This document shows, one piece after another, positions 17,381 through 27,604 of a stretch of DNA of 64,000 nt. The translations under genes were made by a program, and so were the position numbers. The notes below the pieces were generated by a model, which made no database searches, had not been told where the DNA came from, and saw nothing but the letters and a program-made list of their open reading frames with translations. Position 1 is the stretch's first letter. The number at the start of each line of letters is the position of its first letter. The DNA is from Sphingomonas_R sp036387535 (GTDB taxonomy: Bacteria > Pseudomonadota > Alphaproteobacteria > Sphingomonadales > Sphingomonadaceae), in contig NZ_DASVTO010000115.1 of the NCBI RefSeq assembly GCF_036387535.1, forward strand, positions 1 to 64,000, given 5' to 3'.

Positions 17381-20300
17381 CTAATAATTTTTGGAATAGC
17401 GCAGGCTGACGTTGGATCCGCCGAACGAGCCGGTCGAACTCAGGATGCTGAGCGATTTGGACAGCGCGATCTGCAACTGGGTAGCGGTGAAGCCACGGGC
17501 ATCGGTGATCACCTCCACATAGATGTCGTTGGAGATATATTGCCCCGCCGCGAGCGCCGTTCCGCGGCCGGCGGTCTTGTCCGCCCCCAGGATGCGCAAC
17601 CGGTCGATCCCCGTGGCGGAGCGCAGCTTGCCGAGCGGGTTGAGCCCGCCCCCGCCCGACCCGCGCAGCGAATTGAGCGCCGCCGCCAGCTGGATCGCCT
17701 GCGTCGGCGACAGCGACGTCACCGAACTGCCGAACAGCAGCCGCGACAGCACCTCGTCCTGCGCCAGCGCCGGGGTGGACGTGAACGTCACCTGCGGATT
17801 GAGCGCACTGCCGCCGATGTTGATGATCGCGGTCACGCCTTCCACCGTGGTCGTCGCGCTGATGTCCAGTTCGGGATTGGTCGCGGGGCCGCCATTGAAC
17901 GTCACCTTGCCGCGCGAAATCTCGAACCGCCGGCCGGAGAAGGAATCTGTTCCGCGCAGCACTTCTAGATTGCCGACGATCCGCGGCGTGGTGGCGGTGC
18001 CGGTCACGCGCAGGTCGGTCTTCCACTCGGCCTCCAGCCCCATGCCGGATACGAAGATGCGGTTGTCCGCCCGCACCCGGATGTTGAGTTTCCAGTTGGA
18101 CGGCAAGGTCGATGCCGCCGTCGGCATCGGCGGGGCATTGCGGCGGCGCACTCCGTCCAGAACCGCGACTTCCGACGCGCCCTGCATCACGATCTGATAG
18201 CGGATTTCGGGCAGCGTCAGGTCGCCTTCGATCAACGGACCGGTATCGCGGCCGTTGCGGACCCGCAGCGTGCCCGACACGGTCGCGCCCAGCGCGTCGC
18301 TGCGCGCCAGTTGCGCGCGCGCCAAGGTGGCACGCAGGTCGATCGGGAACCCGCCGGCCGCATCCAGGCCGACCGATCCGCTGGCCGACACGCTGCCCGA
18401 TCCCGCCTTTGCGGTCAGGCTGGTCAGTTCGAAACGCGATTGCGTGAACCGCCCGTTGACGGCGATGTTGGACAGGACGGTACCGTAGGTCTCATTCTCA
18501 TAGCGTAGTGCATTGGCACGCACGACACCGGTCAGCGTCGGCTGGTTGACCCGCCCGCCGAAATCCGCCGCCACCGCCACCGGACCGGACAGGGTCTGCC
18601 CCGCAATGCCGGTCAGTGTCCACAACACCTCCGCCGGCCCGGCATAGCGGACGCCACCCGACAGCGGTGCCGCCAGCAACCGCTCGGTCCAGGCACCGTT
18701 GCCACCACCCAGCGGCCCCAGCCGCGCCTGCAAGCGCCCGACCGCGGCACCGCCGCGTCGCACGATCGCGCTGGCCGATCCGCCCGCATCGGACAGTCGT
18801 ATCAGCGTCGCGATATCGACCGGGTCGCTGATCGTCAGGGCGCCGGTGCGCGTGAACCTGGCGATGTCCAGGCGGGCGTTCAGCGTAGGGACGCCGGCGT
18901 CGCCGATATAATCCACCGTGCCCGACGCCTTGCCACCCAGGCCAAGGCCGGGCGCGAACGCCTGCACGATCGACAGATCCAGGTTCGACAACCGCGCCCG
19001 CCCGCGGATCAGGTCGCCATAGCTGCCCTCGATCACCATCTGCCCCTGCGGCAGGACCAGGGTCGCCGGCGCCAAAGTCCAACCTGCCGACGTCTTGCGC
19101 ACGATCGCCGGCGCCGCCAGCCGGAAGGGGATCGCATTGGCGGTGCCGCGGATGTTCGCGCGGATCATGTCTGGGCTGAGCGCCGCCTGCGTCGCGATGT
19201 CGAACGGCACGCCGCTCGTGCCTCTCGCGATCAGCGCCACCGTGCCCCGGCCGCCGCGATAATTCACCCGGCCCTGCGCCCGGTCGATCGCCATCGCGCC
19301 TTGCCGGACGCCGGTCAGCACGAACCGTCCGTTCACCGCCGGCGCATCCGGATAGACGATGACCGATCCGCGGATCGTCCCCGCGGCGATGGTGATGGGC
19401 GTCGTGCCTGGAATCCGCGCGCCGCGTGCGGCGACGTCGACGTCCGCCCGCTGATACTGCCCCGCCGCCGCCAGCCGGATCGTGCCGTTCAGCCCGGATC
19501 CGTTCAGCGCCAGCGATCCGGTGTACGGACCGGCCGGCGTCGGGCTGACCGATCCGCGCAGGTCGATACCCGCGAAGCGCGCACTGCGGATATCGAAAGC
19601 GGTGCCGCGGGCACCCTGACGGATCAGCAGGTCGGCCGCGAACGGGCCATAGTTGGACCCGCCCCTGGCATTGACCTGATATCCCGCACCGGTGCCGACG
19701 ATGTCGACGGTCACGTCGGTCAACGGGATGCCCACATTCGGCCGGCTGGCGCGGATGTTGATCCGCGGCGCTGCGACCGTACCGCCCACCACGACCGCGA
19801 CAGGCCCGTAATCGGCTGACACGCCCGCCGCACGGAATGCCAGCGTACCGTCGCTGCGATAGGAACCCTCGCCGCTGCTGATCCGGAATTTGGGCGCGGT
19901 CATCCGCAGGTTGCGGACGGTGGCCGCACCGGTTTCGCTATAGCCGACATCGGCGGTGATCGTCGCCGGTCCGCCCAGCGCGTCGCGGACCGACGCATTG
20001 TCGATCCGGCGCGTGGTGACGCGCACCCGGCCCTTGATCCCGTAGGTGCCGTTTGCACCCGCGACCAGATCGGCATCGGTGACCAGGTTGATCCGGCCCA
20101 GCCCGTCGACCTGATAATCGTTCACCCGCCCCTTCAGCGCGCCGGTGTAGCGGCCGGTCCCGATATCGGCGAGCAGGATGGCCGTGGCATCGATTCGATC
20201 GGAGCGGAGCCGGAGATTGTCCGACAGCAGCTTGGCATTGGCGTAGGCCAGATCGCCATCGACCCGCAAATTGGTAAGCAGCCCGCCGGCGGCGGCGTTC

Positions 20301-21535
20301 AATCCGGTGACCCGGCGTGCGGTCGCGTGGACCGGGATCAGGATGCGATCGGTGTCGATCACTGCCTTGCCCTGTACCTGCAACCCTTCGATCCCGGTCG
20401 CGTCAAAGCCCAACGCTGCGGCGGTCAGCCGATAGGCCACCGTCGGTGTCGCGAACGGCCCGTCGATCGCCGCCGCTACCCGCACGTCGCGCCCGCGCAC
20501 ATTCGGTGCGATCGCTCCCGGGCGCAGCAACTGGCCGTCGATCCGGAAATTGCCGATCCGGCTCTGCCCCAGGTCGACGCGCCCCTGTCCGTCCACCGCC
20601 AGCGCAGCCGATCTGACCGCGAACCGCGTGTCGACGATCCGCTTGTCGAACGTCGCCACCATGTCGACATCCAGCGCCGGCTCCACCAGCCGCGCCGCCG
20701 GACCCGTCAATATCAGGCCCGGCCGCGTCGCACCCTTGGCCCGGAACGTGCCGTCGCGACCCAGGATCGCGATGTCCGCGATCGCCTGTCCGCCCAACAG
20801 CGCGCGCGCCTGGCCGCGCCAGTTCGCCCAGTCCCCGCGTCCGCCGACCCGGAGATCGATGGGCTTGCCGAGCCCGGCATAGCTGTCGACCAGCCCGCCG
20901 GCCGGCGCCTGCATCCGCGCATCGATCAACAGCCGGTTCGCGGCGGGCACCGCATCCAGCCGGAACAGCAGCCGGTCGCCACCGACCGCATTCACCGCGC
21001 GCAGCGCCGCCGCGTCCAGGTTCAAACGCGCACGCCCATCCGCGATGTCGGCCCCGCCCGCCAGCCGAACGATGCTGCGCTTGCCGGTCACCGGCTTCTC
21101 CAGCACCAGGCGATCGACGGTCAGCCGCCCGATCGTCAGGTCGATGTCGGGCAGGATCGGCGCATTGGGATCGCTCGGCACCTCCTTCAACGCGGGCAGG
21201 CGCGACAAGGTCACCAGCGGCGCAGCCAGGCTCCGCACGTCGATCTTGCTGTGGGCATAGGCGAACGGCCGCCAATCGAGCGCGACTGCGGGCGCCCGCG
21301 CAAAGACCCCTTTCGGATCGCTCAGCGTCAGGTCGCGGATCGTCAGCGCGCCGTACAGCGACCCTTCGAGGCGCCCGACGCCGATGCGCAGGCCCGACGC
21401 CGTCTCATACCCGTCCAGTTGCCCGCGCACAAAATTGCGCCCGGGCGCGGTGTTCAGTCCCAGCACCACCAGCAGCAGCAGCGCAACCAGCGCCGCCACG
21501 GCGATCCCGACCCATTTCGCGATCCGCAGCGCCAT
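17381..21535 (-). CDS. tamB: Translocation and assembly module inner-membrane component
   Basis: A 1384-residue AsmA-like protein: an N-terminal membrane helix (VGIAVAALVALLLLVVLGLNTAPG), then a very long repetitive beta-rich body that forms a periplasm-spanning groove, and the conserved C-terminal TamB (DUF490) domain with TTVEGVTAIINIGGSALNPQ and PALAQDEVLSRLLFG. TamB works with TamA in inserting some outer-membrane proteins and in moving phospholipids to the outer membrane. Its start shares a base with the stop of tamA (TGATG). The C-terminal domain also contains a Gly-rich stretch (about LNSLRGSGGGGLNPL), as is common in the family. Confidence 0.95.
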   Translation of the reverse strand: MALRIAKWVGIAVAALVALLLLVVLGLNTAPGRNFVRGQLDGYETASGLRIGVGRLEGSLYGALTIRDLTLSDPKGVFARAPAVALDWRPFAYAHSKIDVRSLAAPLVTLSRLPALKEVPSDPNAPILPDIDLTIGRLTVDRLVLEKPVTGKRSIVRLAGGADIADGRARLNLDAAALRAVNAVGGDRLLFRLDAVPAANRLLIDARMQAPAGGLVDSYAGLGKPIDLRVGGRGDWANWRGQARALLGGQAIADIAILGRDGTFRAKGATRPGLILTGPAARLVEPALDVDMVATFDKRIVDTRFAVRSAALAVDGQGRVDLGQSRIGNFRIDGQLLRPGAIAPNVRGRDVRVAAAIDGPFATPTVAYRLTAAALGFDATGIEGLQVQGKAVIDTDRILIPVHATARRVTGLNAAAGGLLTNLRVDGDLAYANAKLLSDNLRLRSDRIDATAILLADIGTGRYTGALKGRVNDYQVDGLGRINLVTDADLVAGANGTYGIKGRVRVTTRRIDNASVRDALGGPATITADVGYSETGAATVRNLRMTAPKFRISSGEGSYRSDGTLAFRAAGVSADYGPVAVVVGGTVAAPRINIRASRPNVGIPLTDVTVDIVGTGAGYQVNARGGSNYGPFAADLLIRQGARGTAFDIRSARFAGIDLRGSVSPTPAGPYTGSLALNGSGLNGTIRLAAAGQYQRADVDVAARGARIPGTTPITIAAGTIRGSVIVYPDAPAVNGRFVLTGVRQGAMAIDRAQGRVNYRGGRGTVALIARGTSGVPFDIATQAALSPDMIRANIRGTANAIPFRLAAPAIVRKTSAGWTLAPATLVLPQGQMVIEGSYGDLIRGRARLSNLDLSIVQAFAPGLGLGGKASGTVDYIGDAGVPTLNARLDIARFTRTGALTISDPVDIATLIRLSDAGGSASAIVRRGGAAVGRLQARLGPLGGGNGAWTERLLAAPLSGGVRYAGPAEVLWTLTGIAGQTLSGPVAVAADFGGRVNQPTLTGVVRANALRYENETYGTVLSNIAVNGRFTQSRFELTSLTAKAGSGSVSASGSVGLDAAGGFPIDLRATLARAQLARSDALGATVSGTLRVRNGRDTGPLIEGDLTLPEIRYQIVMQGASEVAVLDGVRRRNAPPMPTAASTLPSNWKLNIRVRADNRIFVSGMGLEAEWKTDLRVTGTATTPRIVGNLEVLRGTDSFSGRRFEISRGKVTFNGGPATNPELDISATTTVEGVTAIINIGGSALNPQVTFTSTPALAQDEVLSRLLFGSSVTSLSPTQAIQLAAALNSLRGSGGGGLNPLGKLRSATGIDRLRILGADKTAGRGTALAAGQYISNDIYVEVITDARGFTATQLQIALSKSLSILSSTGSFGGSNVSLRYSKNY

Positions 21536-23616
21536 CAGAATGCCTGTCCGATCGAGATATAGAGCGCGATCTTGCTCTCACCTTTCTTGCGGCCGATCGG
21601 TGTCGCCACGTCGACGCGCAACGGCCCGAAATTGGTATAGTAGCGTCCGCCGATCCCGGCGCCGTAGCGCAGGCCCGACAGCGACGGGGTCGATGCCTCG
21701 CCTACCCGCCCCGCATCCACGAACGGAACGATCCCGTAATTGCCGAACCGATAGCGCGCCTCGATCGCGAATTCGGTCAGCGACCGGCCGCCGACCGGAT
21801 CATTGTTCGGATCCTTCGGCCCCAGTTGCTGGTAGCCGAAACCGCGTACCGATCCACCGCCGCCGGCATATAGCCGCCGGGACGGCGCGATGTCGTCGCG
21901 CTTCACGCCCACGATCGATCCTACCCGCGCACGACCCGCCAGCACGATGCTCGGCCCCAGCGGCAAATAGCTGCTGCCTTCCGCCAGGAACCGGCCGTAC
22001 GTATCGATCGCGCCTTGCAACGATGCCTCGGGGCTGACGCGCGCCGTCAATCGAAACCCGCGTGTGGGATCGAGCAGACTGTCCGATCGATCATAGGTCA
22101 GCTGCAACGGGATCGCCCCGATCAGATAGGTCGCCCGCGTCCGCTCGGCGTCGCCCGGATCGAACCGGCTTTCGTTGGTGCCGATGATTTCCGCGCCCGC
22201 CGAATAGGTCCAGCGCTTCTGCCACAGCGGCGTCGATTGCCGTGACAGGCTGGCCGACACGTTCACGGTACGTGCGCTGTAGGCGTCGAAATCCTGCCGC
22301 GCCGCACCGACCGACGCCTGGAACGTACGATCGCGCAGACCGGCATTTGACCGGCGGAACGTCGCGCTCGCACCCTGCTGCTGCGTGCCCGCGACGGCAT
22401 CCAGGATCAGCGCGCCTTCGTCGGGGAACAGATTGCGATGGGTCCAGCCGCCCGTCACCTTGATGCCCTCACCCGTGCCATAGCCGCCGCTGCCGGACAG
22501 CGACCGCATCGGCCCTGCGGTCTGGTTGACGCGCAGGTCGACGATCTCGGTTCCGTCGGGCGCGATCACGCCGGTCCGCACCGGCTCCACCGCCACGGTC
22601 GAAAACAGGCTGGTCGCGACCAGCGCCTGGCGCAGATCGTCCACCTTGCGGCTGTCATAGACCTGCCCGCGGTCGAACCGCGCCAGCACCGCGACATGAT
22701 CCACTCCGAACACCGGATCGCCCGCTACCTGGAACCCGCCATAGCTGGATCGCGGACCGGAAACGATCGGCAGCGCGTAATCGCCGACCGGCTGCCGGTC
22801 ATCCAGTACGATGTCGCGTGCACCGACCGTCACGAAGGGATAGCCTTGCTCCGGCAACCGCAGCGCGACGTTCGCCTCGCCGGTCAGGATATCGGTTGCG
22901 ACGATCGGCTGCCCGGTCCGCAAGCCCAGCGCGGACCGCGCCAGCACCGTCGGCGATGGGGCCGCGCCGGTGACCGCGATCTGCCCCAGGCTATACCGCG
23001 CACCCGGCGTTGCAGTGATCGTCACCTTCGCCTGCCCCCGCGCAGCCGGCGCCGGATCGACTACCGCGGTCGCGACACCGTCATAATAGCCTTCGGATTT
23101 CAGCAGCCGCTCGATGAGGGCGACGTCCTCATTCGCGCGCGCGGTGATCTGCGCGGCATTGGCCGCTTTCTTTCCGTCACTCAGCAGCGCCGACAGCGGC
23201 TTGAACCGGTCGTACAGACCGCCCGTTTCCAGTCCGGTCACGGTCACGGCATAGCGGATGGGCGGCAGCTCCGCATCATCCGCCACCCCCGGCGCGGCGG
23301 GCGGCGGCACCGTCGCCGCCTGCGACAGCGGCGGCAGGGGCGCGGCCAGTTCGGTATCGGGGATGGTGGCGACCGGATCCGCCGGCGGCGCAAGCGCGGG
23401 AGCGGGCGTTTCCGCGCCGGGCACCGTCACGCTGTCGATCGGCGGCAATGCGGCATTGAACTGGCTGTCGTCCAGCGCCGCATCGGGCGCCGTTCCTGCC
23501 GGTGGGGGCGATACCGGCATCGGCGCCGGCGGACGCGACACGACGGGCGCGGCGATGGCGACGACGCCGACACCGATCCACAACCGAACGACTGCGCTGA
23601 ACGTGCGACCCGGCAA
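21535..23616 (-). CDS. tamA: Outer-membrane assembly factor of the BamA/Omp85 family
   Basis: A 693-residue Omp85 protein upstream of and overlapping tamB. It has a signal peptide, an unusual Pro/Ala-rich segment (about residues 28-120), POTRA domains (about 125-370) and a C-terminal 16-strand barrel containing RGFGYQQLGPKDPNNDP, which includes the RGF of the lid loop, and ending in a terminal Phe (ISIGQAF), the usual barrel signal. The start at 23616 is TTG and has no strong ribosome site, so it may be off by some residues. With TamB it forms the translocation and assembly module. Confidence 0.93.
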   Translation of the reverse strand: MPGRTFSAVVRLWIGVGVVAIAAPVVSRPPAPMPVSPPPAGTAPDAALDDSQFNAALPPIDSVTVPGAETPAPALAPPADPVATIPDTELAAPLPPLSQAATVPPPAAPGVADDAELPPIRYAVTVTGLETGGLYDRFKPLSALLSDGKKAANAAQITARANEDVALIERLLKSEGYYDGVATAVVDPAPAARGQAKVTITATPGARYSLGQIAVTGAAPSPTVLARSALGLRTGQPIVATDILTGEANVALRLPEQGYPFVTVGARDIVLDDRQPVGDYALPIVSGPRSSYGGFQVAGDPVFGVDHVAVLARFDRGQVYDSRKVDDLRQALVATSLFSTVAVEPVRTGVIAPDGTEIVDLRVNQTAGPMRSLSGSGGYGTGEGIKVTGGWTHRNLFPDEGALILDAVAGTQQQGASATFRRSNAGLRDRTFQASVGAARQDFDAYSARTVNVSASLSRQSTPLWQKRWTYSAGAEIIGTNESRFDPGDAERTRATYLIGAIPLQLTYDRSDSLLDPTRGFRLTARVSPEASLQGAIDTYGRFLAEGSSYLPLGPSIVLAGRARVGSIVGVKRDDIAPSRRLYAGGGGSVRGFGYQQLGPKDPNNDPVGGRSLTEFAIEARYRFGNYGIVPFVDAGRVGEASTPSLSGLRYGAGIGGRYYTNFGPLRVDVATPIGRKKGESKIALYISIGQAF

Positions 23617-23806
23617 CCAGCTTCCCCTTTTGCGGCCCGGACGACCCGATCCTGCCCGGCGACCATGGCGGGCCGATCCCGTCCCCGCAACCCGCTAAAA
23701 TCCCGGATTACCGCCTTTTTCCGTGTAATCGGCCATCGGCCGCAACTGGTTGAACGATCCTGTTGATCGCGCGTTATATACCGTTACGTCCGCCAGGTCG
23801 GCGCAA

Positions 23807-26068
23807 TCATTCCTGGATCTTGTCGATCGTGATCGGCAGGGAACGGACCCGCCGACCGGTCGCGTGGAAGATCGCGTTGGCGATCGCGGCGGCCGTTCCC
23901 ACGATCCCGATCTCGCCCAGCCCCTTGATCCCCTGCGGCGACACCTCGCGGTCGGGTTCGTCAACGAAGATCACCTCGATGTCGTGCACATCGGCGTGCA
24001 CCGGAATATGATATTCCGCCAGATTATGGTTCATGAAGCGTCCGATCCGGTGATCGGCCTGGGTTTCCTCGTGCAGCGCCATCCCGATCCCCATCACGAC
24101 CCCGCCCAGGATCTGGCTGCGCGCGGTCTTCGGGTTGATGATCCGCCCGGCAGCCACCGCGCAGACGATACGCGTGACCCGGATCACGCCAAGCTCCTCG
24201 TCGACCTTGACCTCGGCAAAGATCGCGCTGTGCGTGTTCTTCGCCTTCTTCTTCTTGCCGGTCACCTCGCCCGCGGTATCCCGCAGCCCTGGCGCCGCTT
24301 TCTCTTCGACCATGATCTCGTTCAGTCCGGCCGCGCGCATCGCCTCGCCGAAGCTGACCGATCGGCTGGGATCGGTCGCCAGGATCATGCGCCCGTGTTC
24401 AAAGCGCAGCGCATCCGCCGCCGCACCCCCCAGCGGATTGCCGTCCACCTTCTCGGCGGCCTTGGCCAGCTTCACCCGTACCGCGGCGCAGGCCACTTCG
24501 ATCCCGGCGCTGACCGATGCCGCCATCCAGCTGCCACCCTCGACCGGAGACAGCGGCAGGTCGCTGTCGCCCAGCACCGCCGTCACCTGTTCCGCCGGCA
24601 GTCCCAGCGCGCCCGCCGCGACCTGCGTCATGACGGTGTAGGTGCCGGTCCCGATATCCGAGCTGGCGGTCGCGACCTCCAGATGGCCGTTCGCGCTCAA
24701 CCGGGCGCGCACCGATACCTTCTGGAACATCGCGTCCCACATGCCGGTCGCCATTCCCCAGCCGACCAGCTCCTGCCCGTCCCGCATCGATCGCGGCGCC
24801 GCCACGCGCGCATTCCAGCCAAATGCCTCCGCGCCTTCCTGATACGCTTCGCGCAAGGCCTTGGACGTATAGGGGATGTCGTTCATCGCATCCTTTTCGC
24901 TGTAGTTCTTGAGGCGCAACGCCAGCGGATCGATGCCGACTTCATAGGCCAGTTCGTCCATCGCCATTTCGAACAGCGTGACGCCGGTCGCCGCCCCCGG
25001 CGCCCGCATGTCGCCCGGCGTATAGGTATCGACCGCGGTCAACGCCCAATGCAGCGCCGCATTGTCGCAGGCATAAAGCTGCCCACCCCACTGCGCGATC
25101 GACTCCATGTAATTTTCGAATCGCGATGTCGGCGTCACCGCCTTGCTGTAGATCGACTGCAGGTCGCCGGCCGCGTCCGCGCCCAGCCGGATGCTGTGCT
25201 GGCATTCCGGCCGGTGGGTGAAGGTGAACATCTGCTGCCGCGTCAGGACCACCCGCACCGACCGCTTCAGCATCCGCGCCGCCATGGTCGCGAGATAGAC
25301 CTGATATTGCGGCCGCAGCCCGGATCCGAATCCTCCCCCGACGAACGGGTTGCGTACCCGCACGTCCTTCTTTGCGAACCCGAATATGCCGACCAGATAG
25401 TCCTGCACATTCTGCGATCCTTGCGTCTTGTCATAAACGGTGATCGATCCATCGCCGTGCCACTGCACCGTGCTGGCGTGCATCTCCATCGGGTTGTGGT
25501 GCTCGGTCGCCAGGCGATATTCCTGATCGATCCGCTTCGGCGCGTCGGCATAGGCGCGCGCCTCGTCGCCGCGGTCCTTCGGCTTCACGAACCCCGACCG
25601 GGTCTTCTCTGGCTGGAACTCCGCGGAGTTCAGAAAAAACGTCTCGTGCGGCTCGGTTTCATATTCGGCCTGCACCAGCCCGGCGGCGTGCCGCGCATCT
25701 TCGAACGTCTCCGCGACCACCAGCGCGATCGGCTGTCCACTGAACAGGATCCGGTCGTCATAGAAAGCGCGGAACGGCGATCCCGGCGGCGCCACCTCGT
25801 CGCGATAGGAGCGGTCGAACCAGGGGATGTGCGGCCGATTGCGATGGCTGAGGATCTCCACCACGCCCGGCGCTGCGCGCGCCGCATCCAGGTGCAGCTT
25901 GGTGATCCGCCCCTTGGTGATCGCGCTGGACACCACCACGCCGTACAGCAGTCCGGCCACCGGATGTTCGGCCGCATACCGCGCGCCGCCGGTGACTTTC
26001 AGCCTGCCGTCGACGCGGCTGAGCGGGGATCCGATCCCGACCTGGGTCTCTTCCAACATCGTGGCCAT
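23807..26068 (-). CDS. Molybdenum-binding subunit of a PaoC-like aldehyde oxidoreductase
   Basis: A 753-residue catalytic subunit of the xanthine oxidase family. The substrate domain (GGARYAAEHPVAG) is followed by molybdenum-cofactor domains with GGGFGSGLRPQ, GAATGVTLFEMAMDELA and the C-terminal active-site motif GLGEIGIVGTAAAIANA, where the Glu is the catalytic base. Family knowledge suggests oxidation of aldehydes to carboxylic acids using a cytosine-dinucleotide molybdenum cofactor. The start at 26068 has GGGAGAA eight bases upstream and lies 13 bases after the FAD subunit gene. Other xanthine-oxidase-family substrates are possible, but the order and the 4Fe-4S-type FAD subunit favour the PaoABC type. 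Confidence 0.9.
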   Translation of the reverse strand: MATMLEETQVGIGSPLSRVDGRLKVTGGARYAAEHPVAGLLYGVVVSSAITKGRITKLHLDAARAAPGVVEILSHRNRPHIPWFDRSYRDEVAPPGSPFRAFYDDRILFSGQPIALVVAETFEDARHAAGLVQAEYETEPHETFFLNSAEFQPEKTRSGFVKPKDRGDEARAYADAPKRIDQEYRLATEHHNPMEMHASTVQWHGDGSITVYDKTQGSQNVQDYLVGIFGFAKKDVRVRNPFVGGGFGSGLRPQYQVYLATMAARMLKRSVRVVLTRQQMFTFTHRPECQHSIRLGADAAGDLQSIYSKAVTPTSRFENYMESIAQWGGQLYACDNAALHWALTAVDTYTPGDMRAPGAATGVTLFEMAMDELAYEVGIDPLALRLKNYSEKDAMNDIPYTSKALREAYQEGAEAFGWNARVAAPRSMRDGQELVGWGMATGMWDAMFQKVSVRARLSANGHLEVATASSDIGTGTYTVMTQVAAGALGLPAEQVTAVLGDSDLPLSPVEGGSWMAASVSAGIEVACAAVRVKLAKAAEKVDGNPLGGAAADALRFEHGRMILATDPSRSVSFGEAMRAAGLNEIMVEEKAAPGLRDTAGEVTGKKKKAKNTHSAIFAEVKVDEELGVIRVTRIVCAVAAGRIINPKTARSQILGGVVMGIGMALHEETQADHRIGRFMNHNLAEYHIPVHADVHDIEVIFVDEPDREVSPQGIKGLGEIGIVGTAAAIANAIFHATGRRVRSLPITIDKIQE

Positions 26069-26081
26069 GCTATTCTCCCGC

Positions 26082-27092
26082 TCAGGCGATGCGCTTGTCG
26101 ACCTGCGACTGCGGCGTTCCGGCCGCGGCCTGCTTGCACGCGCGCACGATCGCGCGCCGCGCCAGTCCGATCTTGAAATCGTTGCTGCCCTGGCCCTCGG
26201 CGCCGTCCAGCAGGGCATGGGCCGTCGCCAGGAACGCCGACTGCGACGGCGCCTCGCCGATCAGCAGCGTTTCCGCGCTCCGCGACCGCCACGGCTTGTG
26301 CGCGACGCCACCCAGCGCGATCCGGGCGTCGGCGATCCGGCCGTCCGCGATCCGCATCACCACCGCGACCGACACGAGCGCGAACGCATAGGATAATCGG
26401 TCACGCAGCTTGAGATATGTATGGTGACCCGAGAAATCCTCGTCTGGCAGATCGATGGACGTTACCAGTTCGCCCGGCTTCAGCATATTGTCCCTCGCCG
26501 GATCGTCGCCCGGCAGGCGGTGATAATCCGCCATCGGAATCGCGCGATCGCCCAACGGCCCGGTGACGTTCACCACCGCATCCAGCACCGCCAGCCCGAC
26601 GCACATGTCGGACGGGTGCGTCGCGATGCAGGCCGCGCTGGCACCCAGGATCGCATTGATCCGGTTGACCCCGCCAATGGCCGAACATCCGGTGCCCGGC
26701 TCGCGCTTGTTGCACGCGGTGCTGTTGTCGTAGAAATACAGGCAGCGCGTCCGCTGGTTCAGGTTGCCGCCCATCGTCGCGACATTCCGCAATTGCGCGC
26801 TCGCGCCCGCCAGGATGGCGCTCGACAAGATCGGATACCGCGTTTCCACCCTGGGGTCCCAGGCGCAGTCGGTGTTGGTCACCAGCGCACCGATCCGGAG
26901 GCCCCCGTCCCGATCCTCGATCGATTTCAGCGGCAGGCGATTGATGTCGACGATCCGCACCGGCCGTTCGACATTCTCCTTCATCAGATCGACCAGATTG
27001 CTGCCCCCGGCCAGAAACCGGACACCCTGCCGATTGCCGTCGCGGACGGCCTCCGCCACGTCGCTCGGGCGGTCATAGCCGAACCGGATCAC
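26082..27092 (-). CDS. FAD-binding subunit (PaoB-like)
   Basis: A 336-residue FAD subunit with the PCMH-type motif FLAGGSNLVDLMKEN and TMGGNLNQRTRC. The segment RTRCLYFYDNSTACNKREPG, closely followed by GTGCSA, carries the extra cysteines that hold an unusual 4Fe-4S cluster in E. coli PaoB, which separates this group from plain xanthine dehydrogenases. The chosen GTG at 27092 overlaps the stop of the 2Fe-2S gene by four bases (GTGA) and gives the normal start VIRFGYDRPSD, with GGGAGG upstream. It passes electrons from the iron-sulfur subunit to the final acceptor. Confidence 0.9.
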   Translation of the reverse strand: MIRFGYDRPSDVAEAVRDGNRQGVRFLAGGSNLVDLMKENVERPVRIVDINRLPLKSIEDRDGGLRIGALVTNTDCAWDPRVETRYPILSSAILAGASAQLRNVATMGGNLNQRTRCLYFYDNSTACNKREPGTGCSAIGGVNRINAILGASAACIATHPSDMCVGLAVLDAVVNVTGPLGDRAIPMADYHRLPGDDPARDNMLKPGELVTSIDLPDEDFSGHHTYLKLRDRLSYAFALVSVAVVMRIADGRIADARIALGGVAHKPWRSRSAETLLIGEAPSQSAFLATAHALLDGAEGQGSNDFKIGLARRAIVRACKQAAAGTPQSQVDKRIA

Positions 27093-27604
27093 CGTGCATC
27101 CTCCCGATCCATCACGGAAAGCACCGCATCGACGATGTTGGTGTAGGCGCCGCACCGACACAGATTGCCGCTCATATGCTCGCGGATGCTTGCCGCGTCC
27201 GTGGCCCGGCCTTCGCGCAGCACCCCCACCGCGGAACAGATCTGTCCGGGCGTGCAATATCCGCACTGGAACGCGTCATGATCAATGAACGCCTGCTGCA
27301 GGGGATGCAGCGTACCGTCCTTCGCCAGACCTTCGATCGTCTCGACCGCCGCGCCGTCGCGAACCACCGCCAGCGTCAGGCAGCTGTTGACCCGGACCCC
27401 GTTGACCAGGACCGTGCACGCCCCGCATTGGCCGTGATCGCACCCCTTCTTGGTCCCGGTCAGGTCCATCCGCTCGCGCAGTAGGTCCAGCAATGTCACC
27501 CATGGCGGGATCGAGAAATGTTCGGGCCGGCCGTTGACCGTCAGCGTGATGTCGATCCGGTCGTCCCGGGTCTCGGCAGGGGACGGCGCAAGCGTGGTGG
27601 TCAT
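27089..27604 (-). CDS. 2Fe-2S subunit (PaoA-like) of aldehyde oxidoreductase
   Basis: A 171-residue two-cluster protein. The plant-ferredoxin-type site is GCDHGQCGACTVLVNG plus a later Cys (NSCL), and the second site is CGYCTPGQ with HMSGNLCRCGAYTN. The ATG at 27604 is preceded by GGAGG. E. coli PaoA starts with a Tat signal and its enzyme is periplasmic; here the N-terminus (MTTTLAPSPAETRDDR) has no twin arginine or hydrophobic segment, so this enzyme is probably cytoplasmic. It is the first gene of the three-gene operon and is divergent from kdpD, with 120 bases between starts. No PaoD-type cofactor chaperone is seen. Confidence 0.9.
   Translation of the reverse strand: MTTTLAPSPAETRDDRIDITLTVNGRPEHFSIPPWVTLLDLLRERMDLTGTKKGCDHGQCGACTVLVNGVRVNSCLTLAVVRDGAAVETIEGLAKDGTLHPLQQAFIDHDAFQCGYCTPGQICSAVGVLREGRATDAASIREHMSGNLCRCGAYTNIVDAVLSVMDREDAR

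Noticed and set aside
23750..26176. Open frame of about 800 codons antisense to the molybdenum subunit gene
   Set aside because: It is a shadow of a GC-rich gene; composition is skewed and no motif is found.
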